Below are positions 34,995-43,259 of a stretch of 64,000 nucleotides of DNA, in pieces. Origin of the DNA: Coriobacteriaceae bacterium (GTDB taxonomy: Bacteria; Actinomycetota; Coriobacteriia; Coriobacteriales; Coriobacteriaceae). The DNA is taken from contig CABJFQ010000007.1 in NCBI GenBank assembly GCA_902364975.1, positions 62,001 to 126,000 on the forward strand, written 5' to 3'. Each line of letters begins with the position of its first letter. Positions within the stretch are counted from its first letter, which is position 1. The notes under the pieces are model-generated. The model ran no database searches and was not told the origin of the DNA. It worked only from the letters and a program-made list of their open reading frames with translations. The translations under genes were made by a program, and so were the position numbers.

Positions 34995-35029
34995 ACCACC
35001 ACAAAGGGGACAGGCACCTTCGTGGTGGT
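34995..35029. repeat. ACCACAAAGG hairpin repeat, copy 1
   Basis: Arms ACCACCACAAAGG and CCTTCGTGGTGGT (one wobble) around GGACAGGCA. Two further copies are at 47652 and 63372; the arms are the same in all and the loop keeps GGACAGG. Confidence 0.75.
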
Positions 35030-35089
35030 TTGGGGTGGGGCTCGCTGCTATCATGGACAACGTTGAATTTCTACGAAGGAGCAGGGCAT

Positions 35090-36949
35090 ATGGCGATTCT
35101 TTTGGGATGCGATTCCATCAGCCTAGAGTTTCCCACCAAGCATATTTTCGATAGCGTGACGCTCGGCGTGGGCGAGGGCGACCGCATTGGTATCATCGGT
35201 AAAAACGGCGACGGCAAGTCGACGCTGCTGAGTGTACTCGCCGGCACGCTGGAACCCGACGACGGCCGCGTGACGCACCGCCGCGGCACGACGATCGGTC
35301 TGCTCGGCCAAAAGGACAACCTGGTCGATACCGACACCGTGCATCATGCCGTCGTGGGCGACGCGCCCGAGTATGAGTGGGCGTCGAGTCCGCGTACGCG
35401 CCAGATTCTGGCCGGCCTCATCAGCGATGTGCCCTGGGAAGGCACAGTGGGCGAGCTTTCGGGCGGCCAGCGCCGTCGCGTGGACCTCGCGCGCCTGCTG
35501 ATCGGCGACTACGACGTGCTCATGCTCGACGAGCCCACCAACCACCTGGACATGCGTACCATCAACTGGCTTGCGCGTCACTTAAAGGCCCGCTGGCAGC
35601 GCGGTCAGGGCGCCATGCTCGTGGTCACGCACGATCGCTGGTTCTTGGACGAGGTCTGCACCAGCATGTGGGAGGTCCACGACGGCCAGGTCGATCCCTT
35701 CGAGGGCGGCTACTCGGCATACATCCTGCAGCGCGTGGAGCGCGACCGCATGGCCGCCGTCACCGAGGAGCGCCGCCGCAACATGGCGCGCAAGGAGCTC
35801 GCGTGGCTGAGCCGCGGCGCCCAGGCCCGTTCCACCAAGCCCAAGTTTCGCGTGGATGCCGCTCGCGAGCTGATCGCCGACGTGCCGCCCGTGCGTGACG
35901 AGCTGGAGCTCAAGCGCCTGGCCGTGAGCCGCCTGGGCAAGCAGGTTATCGATGTGGTCGACGTGGACGCCGGCTATGCGGATGCCGATGGCACGTCCAA
36001 ACAGGTGCTCACCGATGTGACCTGGCTCATCGGCGCGGGCGACCGCTATGGTCTTTTGGGCGAGAACGGCGCCGGCAAGTCGACGCTGCTCGACGTGATC
36101 CAGGGCAAGATCGCGCCCCTGCGCGGCCGCGTGAAGATCGGCCAGACGGTGCGCTTTGGCGTGCTGTCGCAGCAGCTCGAGGAGCTCGAACCCTACATGG
36201 GCGACACGATCCGCGAGGTGCTCAGCCACTATAAGAAGTACTACGTCATTGACGGCAAGGAGACTTCGCCCGAGAAACTTTGCGAGCGCCTGGGCTTTAC
36301 GACACAGCAGCTCTGGAGTCGCATCGGCGATCTTTCGGGCGGCCAGCGCCGTCGCCTGTCGCTGCTGCTGACGATCCTGGACGAGCCCAACGTGCTTATC
36401 CTGGACGAGCCCGGCAACGACCTGGATACCGATATGCTGGCGATTGTCGAGGACCTGCTCGACGGCTGGCCGGGCACGCTGATCCTGGTGACGCACGACC
36501 GTTTCCTCATGGAGCGCGTGACCGACCAGCAGTGGGCGCTGCTCGACGGCCACCTGACGCATATGCCCGGCGGCGTGGACCAGTACCTGCGCCTGTGCAA
36601 CGCTACCGCCGAGGGCGAGCCCGTGGGCGCGCCGAGTGCCAAGACCGGCACGTTCGACACCGGTGCCGCGGCTGCGACGGCCGATAAGCCCAAGGCGAGC
36701 GGTCAGCCCAATGGCCTGTCCAACGCCGAGCGTCAGAAGCTTCGCCGCGAGGTGAGCTCGCTCGAGCGCAAGATGGAGACGCAGCGCGTCCGCGTTGAGG
36801 AGGCCGGGGCAGCAATGGCCCAGGTCGATCCCACCAACTACACGGCGCTCGGCGAGCAACAGGCAAAGATCGACGAGGCTCACGCTGCCATGGACGAGCT
36901 GGAGATGGCGTGGTTCGAGGCGAGCGAAAAGCTCGAGGGCGAGGAGTAG
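35090..36949 (+). CDS. ABC-F ATPase, Uup-like
   Basis: A 619-residue soluble ABC-F protein with two ATPase domains. First domain: GKNGDGKST, LSGGQRRR and LDEPTNHLD; second: GENGAGKST, LSGGQRRR and LDEPGNDLD (Thr replaced by Gly). A linker of about 80 residues with basic residues (ELAWLSRGAQARSTKPKF, matching the Uup/P-site tRNA interaction motif region) joins them, and the C-terminal 70 residues form an acidic coiled coil as in Uup. ABC-F proteins act on ribosomes; without testing, resistance or housekeeping roles cannot be told apart. The start at 35090 has GAAGGAG. Confidence 0.88.
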   Translation: MAILLGCDSISLEFPTKHIFDSVTLGVGEGDRIGIIGKNGDGKSTLLSVLAGTLEPDDGRVTHRRGTTIGLLGQKDNLVDTDTVHHAVVGDAPEYEWASSPRTRQILAGLISDVPWEGTVGELSGGQRRRVDLARLLIGDYDVLMLDEPTNHLDMRTINWLARHLKARWQRGQGAMLVVTHDRWFLDEVCTSMWEVHDGQVDPFEGGYSAYILQRVERDRMAAVTEERRRNMARKELAWLSRGAQARSTKPKFRVDAARELIADVPPVRDELELKRLAVSRLGKQVIDVVDVDAGYADADGTSKQVLTDVTWLIGAGDRYGLLGENGAGKSTLLDVIQGKIAPLRGRVKIGQTVRFGVLSQQLEELEPYMGDTIREVLSHYKKYYVIDGKETSPEKLCERLGFTTQQLWSRIGDLSGGQRRRLSLLLTILDEPNVLILDEPGNDLDTDMLAIVEDLLDGWPGTLILVTHDRFLMERVTDQQWALLDGHLTHMPGGVDQYLRLCNATAEGEPVGAPSAKTGTFDTGAAAATADKPKASGQPNGLSNAERQKLRREVSSLERKMETQRVRVEEAGAAMAQVDPTNYTALGEQQAKIDEAHAAMDELEMAWFEASEKLEGEE

Positions 36950-36955
36950 GCGAGA

Positions 36956-37726
36956 ATGATCAAAGCCGCGTTTTTCGATATCGACGGTACGCTGCTGAGC
37001 TTTAAGACCCACCGGATTCCAGCGTCGGCGCAGCAGGTGCTCGACAGCTTTCGCGAGCAGGGAATTGCGTGCGTGATCGCCACGGGCCGTCCGACCTACC
37101 AGATGCCGGACTGGCTGTTCGACCTGGGCTGGGATGCGTACATTACGCTTTCGGGCCAGCACTGTTTTGATGCCGAGGGCGTTTACCGTAGCTGCCCGAT
37201 CGATCCGGACGACGTTGCGGTGATTGTGGACCAGGTGGCCGAGGGGCGCTACGACTCGCTGTGCATGCAGGGCGAGAACTCGTTTGTGAACCGCCTGTCC
37301 GAGCGCGTGGTGACGGCCGGCAACAACGCGGGGATCGTCTACCACGAGGAGCCGTTTGAGCACGCCTTTGAAGCGCCGGTCTACCAGTTTTGCGCCTTTG
37401 TGGATCCTGCCGACGAGCATATCGTGACCGATGCGGTGTCGCATTCGCTCACTACGCGCTGGTGCGACCTGTTCTGCGACATTATTCCCGCTAACGGCGG
37501 CAAGGACCTGGGCGTGGCAGCGACGCTGGAGCGCCTGGGTGTCGACGCGAGCGAGGCGATCGCCTTTGGCGACGGCGAGAACGACCTGTCGATGTTCTCG
37601 GCCGTGGGCACAAGTGTGGCCATGGGCAACGCGCAGGATACCGTGAAGGCCGCAGCGACCTACGTGACGACCGCCGTAGACGACGACGGCATCTACAACG
37701 CCGCGAAGCACTTTGGCCTCGTGTAG
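36956..37726 (+). CDS. Cof-type HAD phosphatase
   Basis: A 256-residue HAD protein of the Cof subgroup. Motif I is FFDIDGTLLS, the motif II region is ATGRPTYQ, and the C-terminal GDGENDLSMFSAVGTSVAMGNA is cut here to its core GDGENDLSMF, with the conserved acidic pair. The C2 cap occupies about residues 85-185. The start lies six bases after the ABC-F stop, with GAGGAG in the end of that gene, so they are co-transcribed. Substrates of the group are sugar phosphates and cofactors such as FMN or PLP. Confidence 0.88.
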   Translation: MIKAAFFDIDGTLLSFKTHRIPASAQQVLDSFREQGIACVIATGRPTYQMPDWLFDLGWDAYITLSGQHCFDAEGVYRSCPIDPDDVAVIVDQVAEGRYDSLCMQGENSFVNRLSERVVTAGNNAGIVYHEEPFEHAFEAPVYQFCAFVDPADEHIVTDAVSHSLTTRWCDLFCDIIPANGGKDLGVAATLERLGVDASEAIAFGDGENDLSMFSAVGTSVAMGNAQDTVKAAATYVTTAVDDDGIYNAAKHFGLV

Positions 37727-37734
37727 CTGCGACC

Positions 37735-37790
37735 CGGCACTTGGGGACGCTCCTTATCTGCCGGCAGCTGGGGACACTCCTTGCGGGGCG
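37735..37790. repeat. GGGGAC-type repeat pair
   Basis: Two units, GGCACTTGGGGACGCTCCTT and GGCAGCTGGGGACACTCCTT, separated by TATCTGCC. Same family as the clusters at 17698 and 20935. Confidence 0.6.
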
Positions 37791-37934
37791 TTCCCATTTT
37801 GTTTTCATCTCGCACGTTTTGTGAAACGCGGCTAACTTTTTGGTCAATGCAGTAAGACATGGTCAACTTTTGCGGTAAAGTAAGCCAAGGAAAGTATCCA
37901 AAGGCTAACTAGCAATCATCGCGAAAGGCGGCCC

Positions 37935-38312
37935 ATGGCCCTACGTGAATCCGGAGAAGACTATCTCGAATCGATCTACGTTCTGTCGGAACGTCAGGGC
38001 ACCGTGCGCTCGATCGACGTTGCGGAGTACCTCGGCGTAACCAAGGCGAGCGTTTCCAAGGCCATGGCGACGTTGGAAAGCAACGGCTATGTCGAAATGG
38101 GCAAGCGCGACGTTCATCTGACGGAGCGTGGTCTGGAGGTCGCTCGCCAAATGTGGGAGCGTCACTGCTTTTTCGTGGGGCTGCTGGAGGATGCGGGTGT
38201 TTCGGCTGAGGTCGCGTCGCAAGAGGGCTGCCACATGGAGCACTGCCTGAGCGAGGAAAGCTTCGAGAAGCTGAGGGCGATGCTGGGACGGGACAGCGAC
38301 CGGGACCAGTAG
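37935..38312 (+). CDS. DtxR/MntR-like metal-dependent regulator
   Basis: A 125-residue regulator. Residues 4-62 form a winged helix (SGEDYLESIYVLSERQG, VTKASVSKAMATLESNGYV) as in MntR/DtxR; residues 65-125 follow the metal-binding dimerisation domain (ERHCFFVGLLEDAGV, EGCHMEHCLSEESF), with likely ligands Glu, His, Cys and His. There is no SH3-like third domain, as in MntR. Direct repeats with TGGTCAA precede the gene near 37842 and 37862. It lies beside the metal-efflux module but on the other strand. Confidence 0.85.
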   Translation: MALRESGEDYLESIYVLSERQGTVRSIDVAEYLGVTKASVSKAMATLESNGYVEMGKRDVHLTERGLEVARQMWERHCFFVGLLEDAGVSAEVASQEGCHMEHCLSEESFEKLRAMLGRDSDRDQ

Positions 38313-38407
38313 CCCCGCCAACCAAGTCCAACTCAGACAAGGAACCCCGCCAGCAAGCGATGCCCAAGAACCGCCAGCAACGTTACCGCAGGCCGGGACC
38401 ACAGGCG

Positions 38408-40360
38408 CTACAGGTTCTTGACACCCATCGCGCGCATGGCGTTCAGGATAGCGATGATCGCCACGCCCACGTCGCCAAAGACGGCAAGCCACATATTGGC
38501 GATGCCCAGCGCTGCCAGCACAAGGATCAGCAGCTTAATGCCCAGCGCAAAGATAATGTTCTGCCAAACAATCGTCATGGTCTTGCGCGCCACGCGGATC
38601 GCGCGGGAAATGTTGGACGGCTTGTCGTCCATCAGCACCACGTCGGCGGCCTCGATCGCGGCGTCCGAGCCCATGGCGCCCATGGCAATGCCCACATCGG
38701 CGCGCGTAAGCACAGGCGCGTCGTTGATGCCGTCACCGACAAAGGCGAGCTTGCCCTTGCCACTTTCGGCCGCGAGCAACGCCTCAACGCGCTCGACCTT
38801 GTCGCCCGGCAGGAGCTGCGCGTGGAACTCGTCGAGACCGAGTTGCTTGGCCACAGACGCTGCAACCTCCTCGCGGTCGCCCGTGAGCATGACGGTTCGG
38901 TTGATACCGGCGGCATGCAGGTCGCGAATCGTTTGCTCCGCATCGGCCTTAACGGTGTCTGCAATCACGATGTGGCCGGCGTACACGCCGTCAACGAGCA
39001 CGTGGAGGATCGTGCCGACAACCTCGCAGTCCGGTGCTTCAACGCCGGCCGTGGCGAGCATCTTGGCGTTGCCAACGACGACGCGCTTGCCGTCGATGGT
39101 TGCCGTCACGCCGTGGCCCGCGTCGTTGGCGGAGTCTCTCACGCGCTTGGGGTCGACCTCGCCCTGGTAGGCGTCGCGCACGGACTGCGCGATGGGGTGA
39201 TCGGAGAACGATTCAGCAAGGGCTGCGACTTCAAGCAACGATTGTTCGGTATGGCCAGCCTCGGGGTGCACCGCGACGACTGAGAACGTGCCGTTGGTGA
39301 GGGTGCCCGTTTTGTCGAAGACGACGGTGTCCACGTCGGCGAGCGTCTCGAGGTAGTTGGAGCCCTTGATGAGAACGCCCAGCTTGGACGCGCCGCCGAT
39401 GCCGCCAAAGAAACTCAACGGTACGCTGATCACGAGGGCGCACGGGCAGCTGACGACCAGGAAGGTCAGGCCGCGCAGGATCCAATCGGACCAAGCGCCA
39501 GTCACCAGGCCGCCGCCAAGCGCGAGCACCGCGGCAGCGCCAGTGACGGCGGGCGTGTAGACGCGGGCGAAGCGCGTGATGAAGTTCTCGGTGCGCGCCT
39601 TCTTTTCGCTGGCATTCTCTACGAGTTCCAGGACGCGCGCGACGGTGGATTCGCCAAACGGCTTGGTGGTGCGCACGTGGATGAGGCCCGTCATGTTGAT
39701 GCAGCCGCTGATGATGTCGTCGCCGGTCTTGGCGGGACGGGGGACTGATTCGCCCGTGAGCGCGGCGGTGTCGAGCTGGGTTTCGCCTTCGACGATGACG
39801 CCGTCGAGAGGCACGCGCTCGCCGGGCTTGACCACGATCACGGTGCCGACGGCGATGTCATCGGGAAAGACTTGTTCGAGTGTGCCGTCGGCTTGCTCGA
39901 CGTTAGCGTAGTCGGGCGCGATGTCCATCATGGCACTGATCGACTTGCGGCTTTTGCCCACGGCGTATGCCTGGAACAGCTCGCCGACCTGGTAGAACAG
40001 CATGACGGCGGCGCCTTCGGCCATGTGCGGGTCGGTGTCGGGGAAGAGCACCATGGCAAACGCGCCGATGGTCGCGACGGCCATGAGGAAGCTCTCGTCG
40101 AAGGCCTTGCCGCGGCAGATGTTATTGAATGCCTTTTGCAGTACGTCGTAGCCGGCAATCAAAAACGGCACGAGGAACAGCACAAAGCTGGCGTAGATGT
40201 CGCCCGGGGTGCCGAATGCGGCGGTGAGGGTGCCGAGCTCATCGAGGGCGTACACCACGGCAAAAATGCCTAGCGCTACCAGGATGCGGTTGCGCTTATG
40301 CTCGAGTGACTCTTTTTTCTTGCGCTTCTTCTTTTCCTTTTTGGGGTCGGCGGTGGCCAT
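38408..40360 (-). CDS. Heavy-metal P1B-type ATPase without its own HMA domain
   Basis: A 650-residue metal-exporting ATPase. The transmembrane ion site is SCPCALVISVP, the phosphorylation motif is FDKTGTLT, and SDHPIAQ and GDGINDAPVL complete the ATPase core. After the N-terminal lysine-rich stretch (DPKKEKKKRKKKES) the first helices follow immediately: the usual heavy-metal-associated domain is absent, and a stand-alone one is encoded upstream at 40461. The CPC motif and the adjacent ArsR/SmtB-type regulator suggest Zn, Cd or Pb export. The start at 40360 has GGGAGG and lies behind its own operator. Confidence 0.92.
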   Translation of the reverse strand: MATADPKKEKKKRKKKESLEHKRNRILVALGIFAVVYALDELGTLTAAFGTPGDIYASFVLFLVPFLIAGYDVLQKAFNNICRGKAFDESFLMAVATIGAFAMVLFPDTDPHMAEGAAVMLFYQVGELFQAYAVGKSRKSISAMMDIAPDYANVEQADGTLEQVFPDDIAVGTVIVVKPGERVPLDGVIVEGETQLDTAALTGESVPRPAKTGDDIISGCINMTGLIHVRTTKPFGESTVARVLELVENASEKKARTENFITRFARVYTPAVTGAAAVLALGGGLVTGAWSDWILRGLTFLVVSCPCALVISVPLSFFGGIGGASKLGVLIKGSNYLETLADVDTVVFDKTGTLTNGTFSVVAVHPEAGHTEQSLLEVAALAESFSDHPIAQSVRDAYQGEVDPKRVRDSANDAGHGVTATIDGKRVVVGNAKMLATAGVEAPDCEVVGTILHVLVDGVYAGHIVIADTVKADAEQTIRDLHAAGINRTVMLTGDREEVAASVAKQLGLDEFHAQLLPGDKVERVEALLAAESGKGKLAFVGDGINDAPVLTRADVGIAMGAMGSDAAIEAADVVLMDDKPSNISRAIRVARKTMTIVWQNIIFALGIKLLILVLAALGIANMWLAVFGDVGVAIIAILNAMRAMGVKNL

Positions 40361-40383
40361 GACTCGTATCCTCCCATTTGAAT

Positions 40384-40403
40384 GTATGAACACTCGCTCA
40401 TAT
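40384..40403 (-). promoter_or_regulatory. ArsR/SmtB-type operator ahead of the P-type ATPase
   Basis: GTATGAACACTCGCTCATAT, a 20-base imperfect palindrome closely matching the two sites upstream of the arsR gene. It lies 24 bases before the ATPase start and after the terminator of the HMA gene, so the pump has its own regulated promoter. Confidence 0.75.
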
Positions 40404-40416
40404 AATTTCGCGAGCA

Positions 40417-40439
40417 AAGGCCGCGGCAAGCGCGGCCTT
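40417..40439 (-). terminator. Terminator after the HMA gene
   Basis: Nine-base stem AAGGCCGCG/CGCGGCCTT around GCAAG, with TTTGCT following on the minus strand. Confidence 0.7.
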
Positions 40440-40460
40440 GCAGGTTGGCGTAAACCTGGG

Positions 40461-40679
40461 CTAGAGAATGATCTCGCAGTCCGGCTCGGCATCGGCGGTG
40501 AACTCAACGACGCGGTCCAGGACCTCGTCGAACTCGGCGTCGTCGGCCTCGAGCGTCAGCTTCTGGGTCATAAAGTTGACCGAAACGGACTTGACGCCAT
40601 CGAGCTTAGCCAGCTCGTCCTGAAGTTCACGCGCGCAGTTGGCGCAATCGATCTCGTCGAGCTTAAACTGCTTTTTCAT
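40461..40679 (-). CDS. Stand-alone heavy-metal-associated (HMA) protein
   Basis: A 72-residue ferredoxin-like metal-binding domain with the ligand motif IDCANCA (CxxC) after the first strand. The ANC form matches the N-terminal domains of CadA/ZntA-type pumps more than copper chaperones, which usually have GMTCxxC. Domain pattern KLDEIDCANCARELQDEL, then VSVNFMTQKLTLEAD. It lies between the regulator and the pump and is probably a metal donor or a detached regulatory domain of it. Ribosome site GGAAAGG. Confidence 0.88.
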   Translation of the reverse strand: MKKQFKLDEIDCANCARELQDELAKLDGVKSVSVNFMTQKLTLEADDAEFDEVLDRVVEFTADAEPDCEIIL

Positions 40680-40742
40680 GGTGGGTTCCTTTCCCTGTGT
40701 TAGCGGTCTGGGTGCCGGCCGCGCTGATACCGTGGTTGATTG

Positions 40743-41108
40743 CTATTCGCAGATATGGCTCATGCCCTGGTTGAGCATGGTGTAGACATGATCGTCGGCG
40801 AGCGAGTAGAGAATGTTGCGGCCGTCGCGGCGGAACTTGACCAGGTGCGACTGCTTAAGCGTGCGCAGCTGGTGCGACACCGCAGACTGCGAGGTCGCGG
40901 TCGCTTCGGCGATGTCAGCCACGCAGAGCTCGCGACCCATGAGGGCATAGAGAATCTTGATGCGTGTGGTGTCGCTGAAGACCTTGAACAGGTCGGCCAG
41001 GTCGTACAACAGCTCCTCGTCGGGAAGGTCCTCGGGCGAGCAGCTGGTGGGAATCACGGGCTCGGTGGCCTCGATGTCGGGTTTCGTTTCATCAACGCGG
41101 ATGCTCAT
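40743..41108 (-). CDS. ArsR/SmtB-family metal-sensing repressor
   Basis: A 121-residue winged-helix repressor. The DNA-binding part is ELCVADIAEATATSQSAVSHQL; the C-terminal helix alpha-5 carries DDHVYTMLNQGMSHICE, with the Asp-His...His-Glu spacing of zinc sensors such as SmtB, and ELCV and a PTSCS stretch offer cysteines as in CadC. Metal binding would release the operators at 41124-41178 and 40384. First gene of a leftward operon with the HMA protein. Start ribosome site GAAAGGA. Confidence 0.92.
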   Translation of the reverse strand: MSIRVDETKPDIEATEPVIPTSCSPEDLPDEELLYDLADLFKVFSDTTRIKILYALMGRELCVADIAEATATSQSAVSHQLRTLKQSHLVKFRRDGRNILYSLADDHVYTMLNQGMSHICE

Positions 41109-41123
41109 TGCAATATCCTTTCA

Positions 41124-41183
41124 TATGAACATGCGCTCATATAACTTACTTCCGATTATATGAGCGCATGTTCATATGTCAAT
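41124..41183 (-). promoter_or_regulatory. Promoter and two operators of the metal-efflux regulator
   Basis: On the minus strand, TTGACA (41178-41183), a 16-base spacer and TATAAT (41156-41161) make a near-consensus promoter. The spacer is filled by the palindrome 41157-41178 (TATATGAGCG-CA-TGTTCATATG pattern), and a second, inverted copy lies at 41124-41143 downstream of the start point. Both have the 12-2-12 layout of ArsR/SmtB sites. Confidence 0.85.
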
Positions 41184-41449
41184 ACAATTTACGTTAATTT
41201 CGATGACTGCTTGCCGCCTCTGTGATTTTCTGCGGGTTGGGAGACATCGACGCAATGCTCGCCAACATATTTCGAGATGTTCGGCCAGCATGCTAAGAAA
41301 GCCACCTTGAGAAGCATTAGAACTGTTCATATTTGTACTTTATCGTGTTGAATACCGCGAGAATCAGTTCTTCCTCTACGGGAGTTCCTGCAGAATCAGT
41401 TTTATCTAAAGTTATATTGAGCATTGCTGCAGCCAATCTGGCACATCGG

Positions 41450-41478
41450 TGGCCGAATAAGTCGAAAAATGTAGGTGG
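41450..41478. repeat. 29-base direct repeat, left copy
   Basis: Begins TGGCCGAATAAGTCG and ends AAAAATGTAGGTGG; it matches 43082-43110 with two mismatches in the same orientation, bracketing the gene at 41498-42706. The 318 bases between 41180 and 41497 otherwise hold no supported gene. Confidence 0.75.
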
Positions 41479-41497
41479 ACATCCGCAGAGATCGCCT

Positions 41498-42706
41498 TTA
41501 GAAGAGCGAATTCTCAATTAGATCAATAATCGTGTCGTCTTCCGTGCGGTTTTCATCGATTTTTGCGAACATGTCGCATTCCCAAGGCCCATTGATTTCC
41601 TCAGCAAGGGCCCCGACGTGTTGCATGTCGTCGGGTTCTGGTACATCGTTGATGCTCGGGTCATCAGCTTGCGGATATTGGCTTGCAATTTCGCGCTTGG
41701 CGGCCTCTTCTTCTTTGAGTGTCTCCAGGACGCGGCGACCGTATTCGAAGTAGCGCCGCAAGACAAATTGACGAAGAGTTTCTTGCAGGATGGCGAAGTT
41801 ATCCGGGAGTCGACCGGGCCATATCTTCTCGCGAATGCGAATCGCTTCCATGACCCGCCTAAAAGCGGACTGCTTGAAAAACGAATGACGACTAACTGTG
41901 ATAACGGCATATCCCATGTTTCGCAGCGTGTTTCGGCGTTCCTCGTCAATTGATTGCTGTTCGGGCTCGTCGTGGTAAAAGCCGTTGTATTCGATATCGG
42001 TCATCGAATTTTCGAGCAGCGCGTCGAGGTAGAAAACCGTCCGTCGCGTTAGGGCGGCGTATCTTTTGGGGACTGGGATCGGATAGTCCGTTTTGATAGC
42101 GCGTATGGCTAAGCCACCCATTGACTTGGGCATTGTCAGCATCATGACAAACGCCGTTTCGAGTGGGGAGCGACAGCCTTCGCGTACATAAGAAAGTGCC
42201 TTAAGTGCTTTATTAGATCCACGATACCCCGATGCCTCTGAAAAGAAGGCTCTGAGCTCTTCAACGCTGGTTAGGGCTGGGCGCTCGCGATATTGAGTTT
42301 CGTCGGACGTTCCAAGCGCGTAGGAGCCGCAGATTTCAAAGTAATACTCAACGAGCTCCGAAAGGTTGAGGTCGGCTGCTGCTTCTAACGCGCACAGCTT
42401 GATATCGACGATGTAGACGTTCGGCTCGAGTTCTAGGTAGCTTTCTGCATCAAACGTATAGCGCGTGCAGTGGCAGATGCAGCCCTTGCGGTGCCTTTTG
42501 GCATTATTGGAAAACGTCAGCACATGGATGCTTTCAGAATCGGCATTCTTTCTGTTGAGCCATGCTCGCGCCGCTTCCAGGTTGGACGTGGTCGGCGCAG
42601 ACACCTTGATCTTTTCCATAGATATGGGATCGGTCGCGTGGCTTGCGAGCGAGTTGACTGTTTGGTATACAGCGCGTGCCGTGGTATGTGACAGAACGAT
42701 TCCCAT
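41498..42706 (-). CDS. Coriobacteriia paralogue with DUF559-like nuclease region
   Basis: A 402-residue protein of an unnamed family also seen at 51129. The C-terminal half resembles a PD-(D/E)XK fold of the DUF559/Vsr kind: FYLDALLENS (Asp), DIEYNGFYHD (Glu, with Asn where the lysine would be), then DEERRNTLRNMGYAVITVS. Before it stands SPLETAFVMMLTMPKSMGGL. The N-terminus (IVLSHTTARAVYQTV) and a Cys/His patch KGCICHCTRY come first. The start at 42706 fits the LSHTTA opening but lacks a ribosome site. Base composition is less GC-rich than its neighbours. Function unknown; possibly a nuclease or an AbiEi-like regulator. Confidence 0.6.
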   Translation of the reverse strand: MGIVLSHTTARAVYQTVNSLASHATDPISMEKIKVSAPTTSNLEAARAWLNRKNADSESIHVLTFSNNAKRHRKGCICHCTRYTFDAESYLELEPNVYIVDIKLCALEAAADLNLSELVEYYFEICGSYALGTSDETQYRERPALTSVEELRAFFSEASGYRGSNKALKALSYVREGCRSPLETAFVMMLTMPKSMGGLAIRAIKTDYPIPVPKRYAALTRRTVFYLDALLENSMTDIEYNGFYHDEPEQQSIDEERRNTLRNMGYAVITVSRHSFFKQSAFRRVMEAIRIREKIWPGRLPDNFAILQETLRQFVLRRYFEYGRRVLETLKEEEAAKREIASQYPQADDPSINDVPEPDDMQHVGALAEEINGPWECDMFAKIDENRTEDDTIIDLIENSLF

Positions 42707-43081
42707 ACGCGCATGATGGCATAGCGGACGCCATATACGCTCGAAACTTCGGGCAACGGTATTGGGGCGCGGCTTATCTTCTGCGAACGGTGGGTTTTTG
42801 AGCTGTCGTATTGAGGGGGGGCAGCTTCGGCTGGGGAGGTTTCTGTCGGCTGCCCCATTTTGGTGAACTTTAGTTGCGGATTCGTAGCTTCTAAGCGTTT
42901 TTGCCGACCGCTCAGATGCCTCACCAACATAATTTGAGTTATTCGGCCTTATCCTATACGAATGGTGCGATCGCAACGTCCTATTCGAATTGATTCAGGT
43001 AGATTTATAGGGCTTGGTTGCGAAATTGGGGCGACTATAGCGCTCGATTGCGGTTCAAGGGGCCTTGACTAGTGGTTCAGC

Positions 43082-43110
43082 TGGCCGAACAACTCGAAAA
43101 ATGTAGGTGG
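43082..43110. repeat. 29-base direct repeat, right copy
   Basis: TGGCCGAACAACTCG then AAAAATGTAGGTGG; same orientation as 41450-41478. It lies 376 bases upstream of the start of the bracketed gene. Confidence 0.75.
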
Positions 43111-43158
43111 GCCAACCTGCCGACTATGTGAAGCACGCGTATTTGCTCGTTTTGATGA

Positions 43159-43194
43159 AAACTAGGGTGCAGCCATAAGGCTGCGCCCTAGTTT
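43159..43194. terminator. Hairpin terminator
   Basis: Arms AAACTAGGGTGCAGCC and GGCTGCGCCCTAGTTT (one wobble) around ATAA, in the gap after the exonuclease gene. A-rich and T-rich flanks make it bidirectional. Confidence 0.8.
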
Positions 43195-43259
43195 ACTGCG
43201 TGCCGGTGTGCCCAGACGGATTGCGCTGTGCCTGGCAGGCGCTCCCGCAGATGGATCGG

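Noticed and set aside
35582..37711. 709-codon minus-strand frame opposite the ABC-F and HAD genes
   Set aside because: Antisense shadow that spans two well-supported genes with clear motifs.
41317..41517. 66-codon minus-strand frame between the DUF559-like gene and arsR
   Set aside because: It overlaps the repeat and the 3' end of the neighbour, with no ribosome site or family likeness.
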